A stretch of 64,000 nt of DNA from assembly GCA_001403775.1 (NCBI GenBank), contig CYUG01000011.1:46460-110459 (forward strand), in the 5' to 3' direction. Shown piece after piece: positions 63,128-64,000 of the stretch. This stretch comes from Dermabacter indicis. GTDB lineage: Bacteria > Actinomycetota > Actinomycetes > Actinomycetales > Dermabacteraceae. Within the stretch, counting starts at the first letter, position 1. Every line of letters begins with the position of its first letter. Position numbers and translations under genes: made by a program. The notes under the pieces were generated by a model, which was not told the origin of the DNA, did not search any database, and saw only the letters and a list, made by a program, of their open reading frames with translations.

Positions 63128-63432
63128 GAAGATTCCCTTTCCTGTTCTTGATTAATCAGGTGCACAATGTGGTCTGGAGTTATTTCAAGCTGAAACGGAG
63201 CGACCCAGTAGTGCTTCCTCACTCGGCTCTCTCCGAGCTGTTCCAGGCCACTCTCGATGAGTCGAGCAGCTTCCAAGCGGTTGAGGTGCTGGTAGAGCAG
63301 TGGCCGAGACATCCCGAGTCGGCGGGCCAGCTCACTGACATGGGTCGACTCCGTCTCTAGAGAGGCGATAATTCGCAACCGGGGCTCACTTCCGAGAGCA
63401 TTGAGTATCTGAGCGAGCCGTGCTGCGTCCAT
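63124..63432 (-). CDS. ArsR-like winged-helix regulator
   Basis: The 102-residue protein has LAQILNALGSEPRLRIIASLETESTHVSELARRLGMSRPLLYQHLNRLEAARLIESG (in pieces), the ArsR/HTH_20-type winged helix. There is no CxC or His cluster of metal sensors, so a small-molecule or other signal is more likely. ATG 63432 is chosen because GGAGGGGTA lies just upstream; the frame runs further but without homology. Two dyads precede it, fitting autoregulation. Confidence 0.85.
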   Translation of the reverse strand: MDAARLAQILNALGSEPRLRIIASLETESTHVSELARRLGMSRPLLYQHLNRLEAARLIESGLEQLGESRVRKHYWVAPFQLEITPDHIVHLINQEQERESS

Positions 63433-63443
63433 TACCCCTCCGG

Positions 63444-63483
63444 ATCGTAATCGAACGATGTCAGGTGTAAGTGTATGCTTACA
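63444..63483. promoter_or_regulatory. Two dyads upstream of the ArsR-like gene
   Basis: ATCGT-6 nt-ACGAT (63444-63459) and TGTAAG-TGTATG-CTTACA (63466-63483), both perfect in their arms, within 12-50 bp of the start codon at 63432. Their place between promoter and gene suits an operator for the encoded regulator. Confidence 0.6.
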
Positions 63484-63662
63484 GTCAGCGGTGCGCAAGT
63501 TCTGCCGGGTCTGGCGGAGACGCTGGCTGCTCACCCGGGGTGGCCGGTCGGACTGCGGGCCGGCCTGCACCGCCGGCGAGTACGGGAGGGGTCGACCTCA
63601 TGGGGTCGCCTCCTCCTTGCGTGCGACGAGCTGCGAAGTCTCCTGGGGCCTGACCCTTGTTC
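63475..63662 (+). pseudogene. Unknown reading frame cut by ISL3 insertion
   Basis: An ATG frame divergent from the ArsR-like gene encodes MLTVSGAQVLPGLAETLAAH, then RAGLHRRRVREGSTSWGRLL, LACDELRSLLGPDP, and runs into the ISL3 end at 63663. It looks coding (helical, Leu/Arg-rich) but matches no family I recognise. It may be the first part of a gene disrupted by the element. Confidence 0.4.
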
Positions 63663-64000
63663 GGCTCTTCACCGTTGCGGTGGGGAGTGAGGGGTTCGAC
63701 GGGTTGAGCGGCGGGTAGGGGTCGAGGTCCCCGAGGATCAGGAGCGACCAAGCTGCCCGATTTGTTCTCGAGGACCTCGACGTGTCTCACGCTACGGGGT
63801 GCGCCGACGCGCGCACGACCACCAATCCCTGCGCTCGCTGCGATCTTCTGTTCGGGCTCGATGGCGTTCGAGTCGAGCGGGTTGATCGCGACCCGATCAC
63901 CATGCGGGTGACGGTCTCGACGCCCTGGCAGCTGGCGTGCTGCCCGGACTGCGGGGTCGTCGCGCTCAGCCGCGGCCGGCGGGTGCGGGTGCTGCGCGAC
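63663..64000 (+). mobile_element. ISL3-family element, left end
   Basis: Starts GGCTCTTCACCGTTGCGGTG, the GGCTCTTC end typical of ISL3 elements. Arms GTCGAGGTCC (63721-63730) and GGACCTCGAC (63772-63781) can pair just before the transposase start, a structure likely to limit translation. The right end is outside the window. Confidence 0.85.
63782..64000 (+). CDS. ISL3-family transposase, N-terminal part
   Basis: The frame opens at GTG and runs off the window (73 residues seen): MSHATGCADARTTTNPCARC, LLFGLDGVRVERVDRD, VSTPWQLACCPDCGVVALSR, GRRVRVLRD. The CPDCG zinc knuckle, with LGLDGVxVERV before it, is the N-terminal zinc-binding domain of ISL3 (IS204/IS1001/IS1096/IS1165) DDE transposases. 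The catalytic part is beyond the window, so completeness cannot be judged. Confidence 0.85.
   Translation, partial: MSHATGCADARTTTNPCARCDLLFGLDGVRVERVDRDPITMRVTVSTPWQLACCPDCGVVALSRGRRVRVLRD

Larger units (their letters stand above)
60309..64000. mobile_element. Integrated element at tRNA, left part
   Basis: Integrase at the tRNA end, small zinc-ribbon protein, decayed IS3, ISL3 derivatives and broken genes form a gene-poor mobile tract that continues past the window. No dispersed 12-mer copies are found in it. No plasmid-transfer or phage-structural genes are visible here, so phage versus ICE cannot be decided. Confidence 0.65.

Noticed and set aside
62652..63155. 167-codon plus-strand frame from the ISL3 derivative onward
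   Set aside because: It crosses the derivative boundary and runs antisense to a helix-turn-helix remnant and a small membrane-protein gene, both of which have better support.

Overview
This window is high-GC bacterial DNA with actinobacterial hallmarks: many GTG starts, 4-base GTGA/ATGA gene overlaps, DUF3097, DUF3145 and DUF6318 proteins, an actinobacterial hrcA-dnaJ-rsmE-hinT-phoH-ybeY-corC-era order, and an oleA/oleBC/oleD cluster of the type described in Micrococcus. The best guess is a Micrococcales chromosome, perhaps close to Dermabacter/Brachybacterium; the genus is an inference. No rRNA operon or CRISPR array was seen.

Layout. 1-7.7 kb: end of a siderophore-interacting protein, a Tag-like glycosylase, then a nitrite-assimilation block with nirD divergent from nirB, followed by siroheme genes (uroporphyrinogen methyltransferase, uroporphyrinogen-III synthase, CbiX chelatase) that supply NirB's cofactor, and an orphan FetB permease. 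7.7-15.9 kb: metG, a UDPGP-type uridylyltransferase, an atypical two-gene lipoprotein/PKD cassette bordered by inverted copies of a 28-bp repeat, pyridoxal kinase, thymidine kinase and a TIM-barrel isomerase. 16-21.4 kb: long-chain olefin operon oleA-oleBC-oleD, with a VKOR-type disulfide protein coupled to its end. 21.4-27.5 kb: comEA-comEC, a GntR regulator and TauE permease, holA and a 39-residue membrane peptide. 27.6-31 kb: a 1134-residue sortase-anchored coiled-coil protein with a CAP-like centre, lying between holA and rpsT. 31.2-36.3 kb: rpsT, an orphan MazF-like protein, lepA, MOSC, hemW. 36.8-48.6 kb: DUF3097, a CIRCE-controlled hrcA-dnaJ block running on through rsmE, hinT, phoH, ybeY, corC-like, era, then leuA, recO, uppS. 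48.6-60.1 kb: DedA-like protein, a zinc regulon (zur, znuB, znuC, znuA) with a Zur-like box at the znuA start, glyS, dusB, dgt, dnaG, DUF3145, def, an OsmC-type protein and tRNA-Asn.

The right end (60.2-64 kb) is a mobile region beginning at the 3' end of a CAT-anticodon tRNA: a tyrosine integrase, a small zinc-ribbon-like protein, an interrupted IS3 copy, a 157-bp ISL3-type derivative, a broken helix-turn-helix gene, an ArsR-like regulator with a small membrane protein, and the left end of an intact-looking ISL3 element that leaves the window. The far boundary of this island is not visible.

Two dispersed sequence families cross the gene annotation. A 12-base motif, GCAASCGTCGGA, occurs 10 times exactly and about 9 more times with one mismatch, in both strands, genes and spacers, sometimes as inverted pairs inside protein linkers. 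A 28-bp element occurs four times immediately downstream of genes in the same orientation to the gene, and in two cases contains the TGA stop codon. Neither matches an element I can name, and they are the strongest candidates for something undescribed here.
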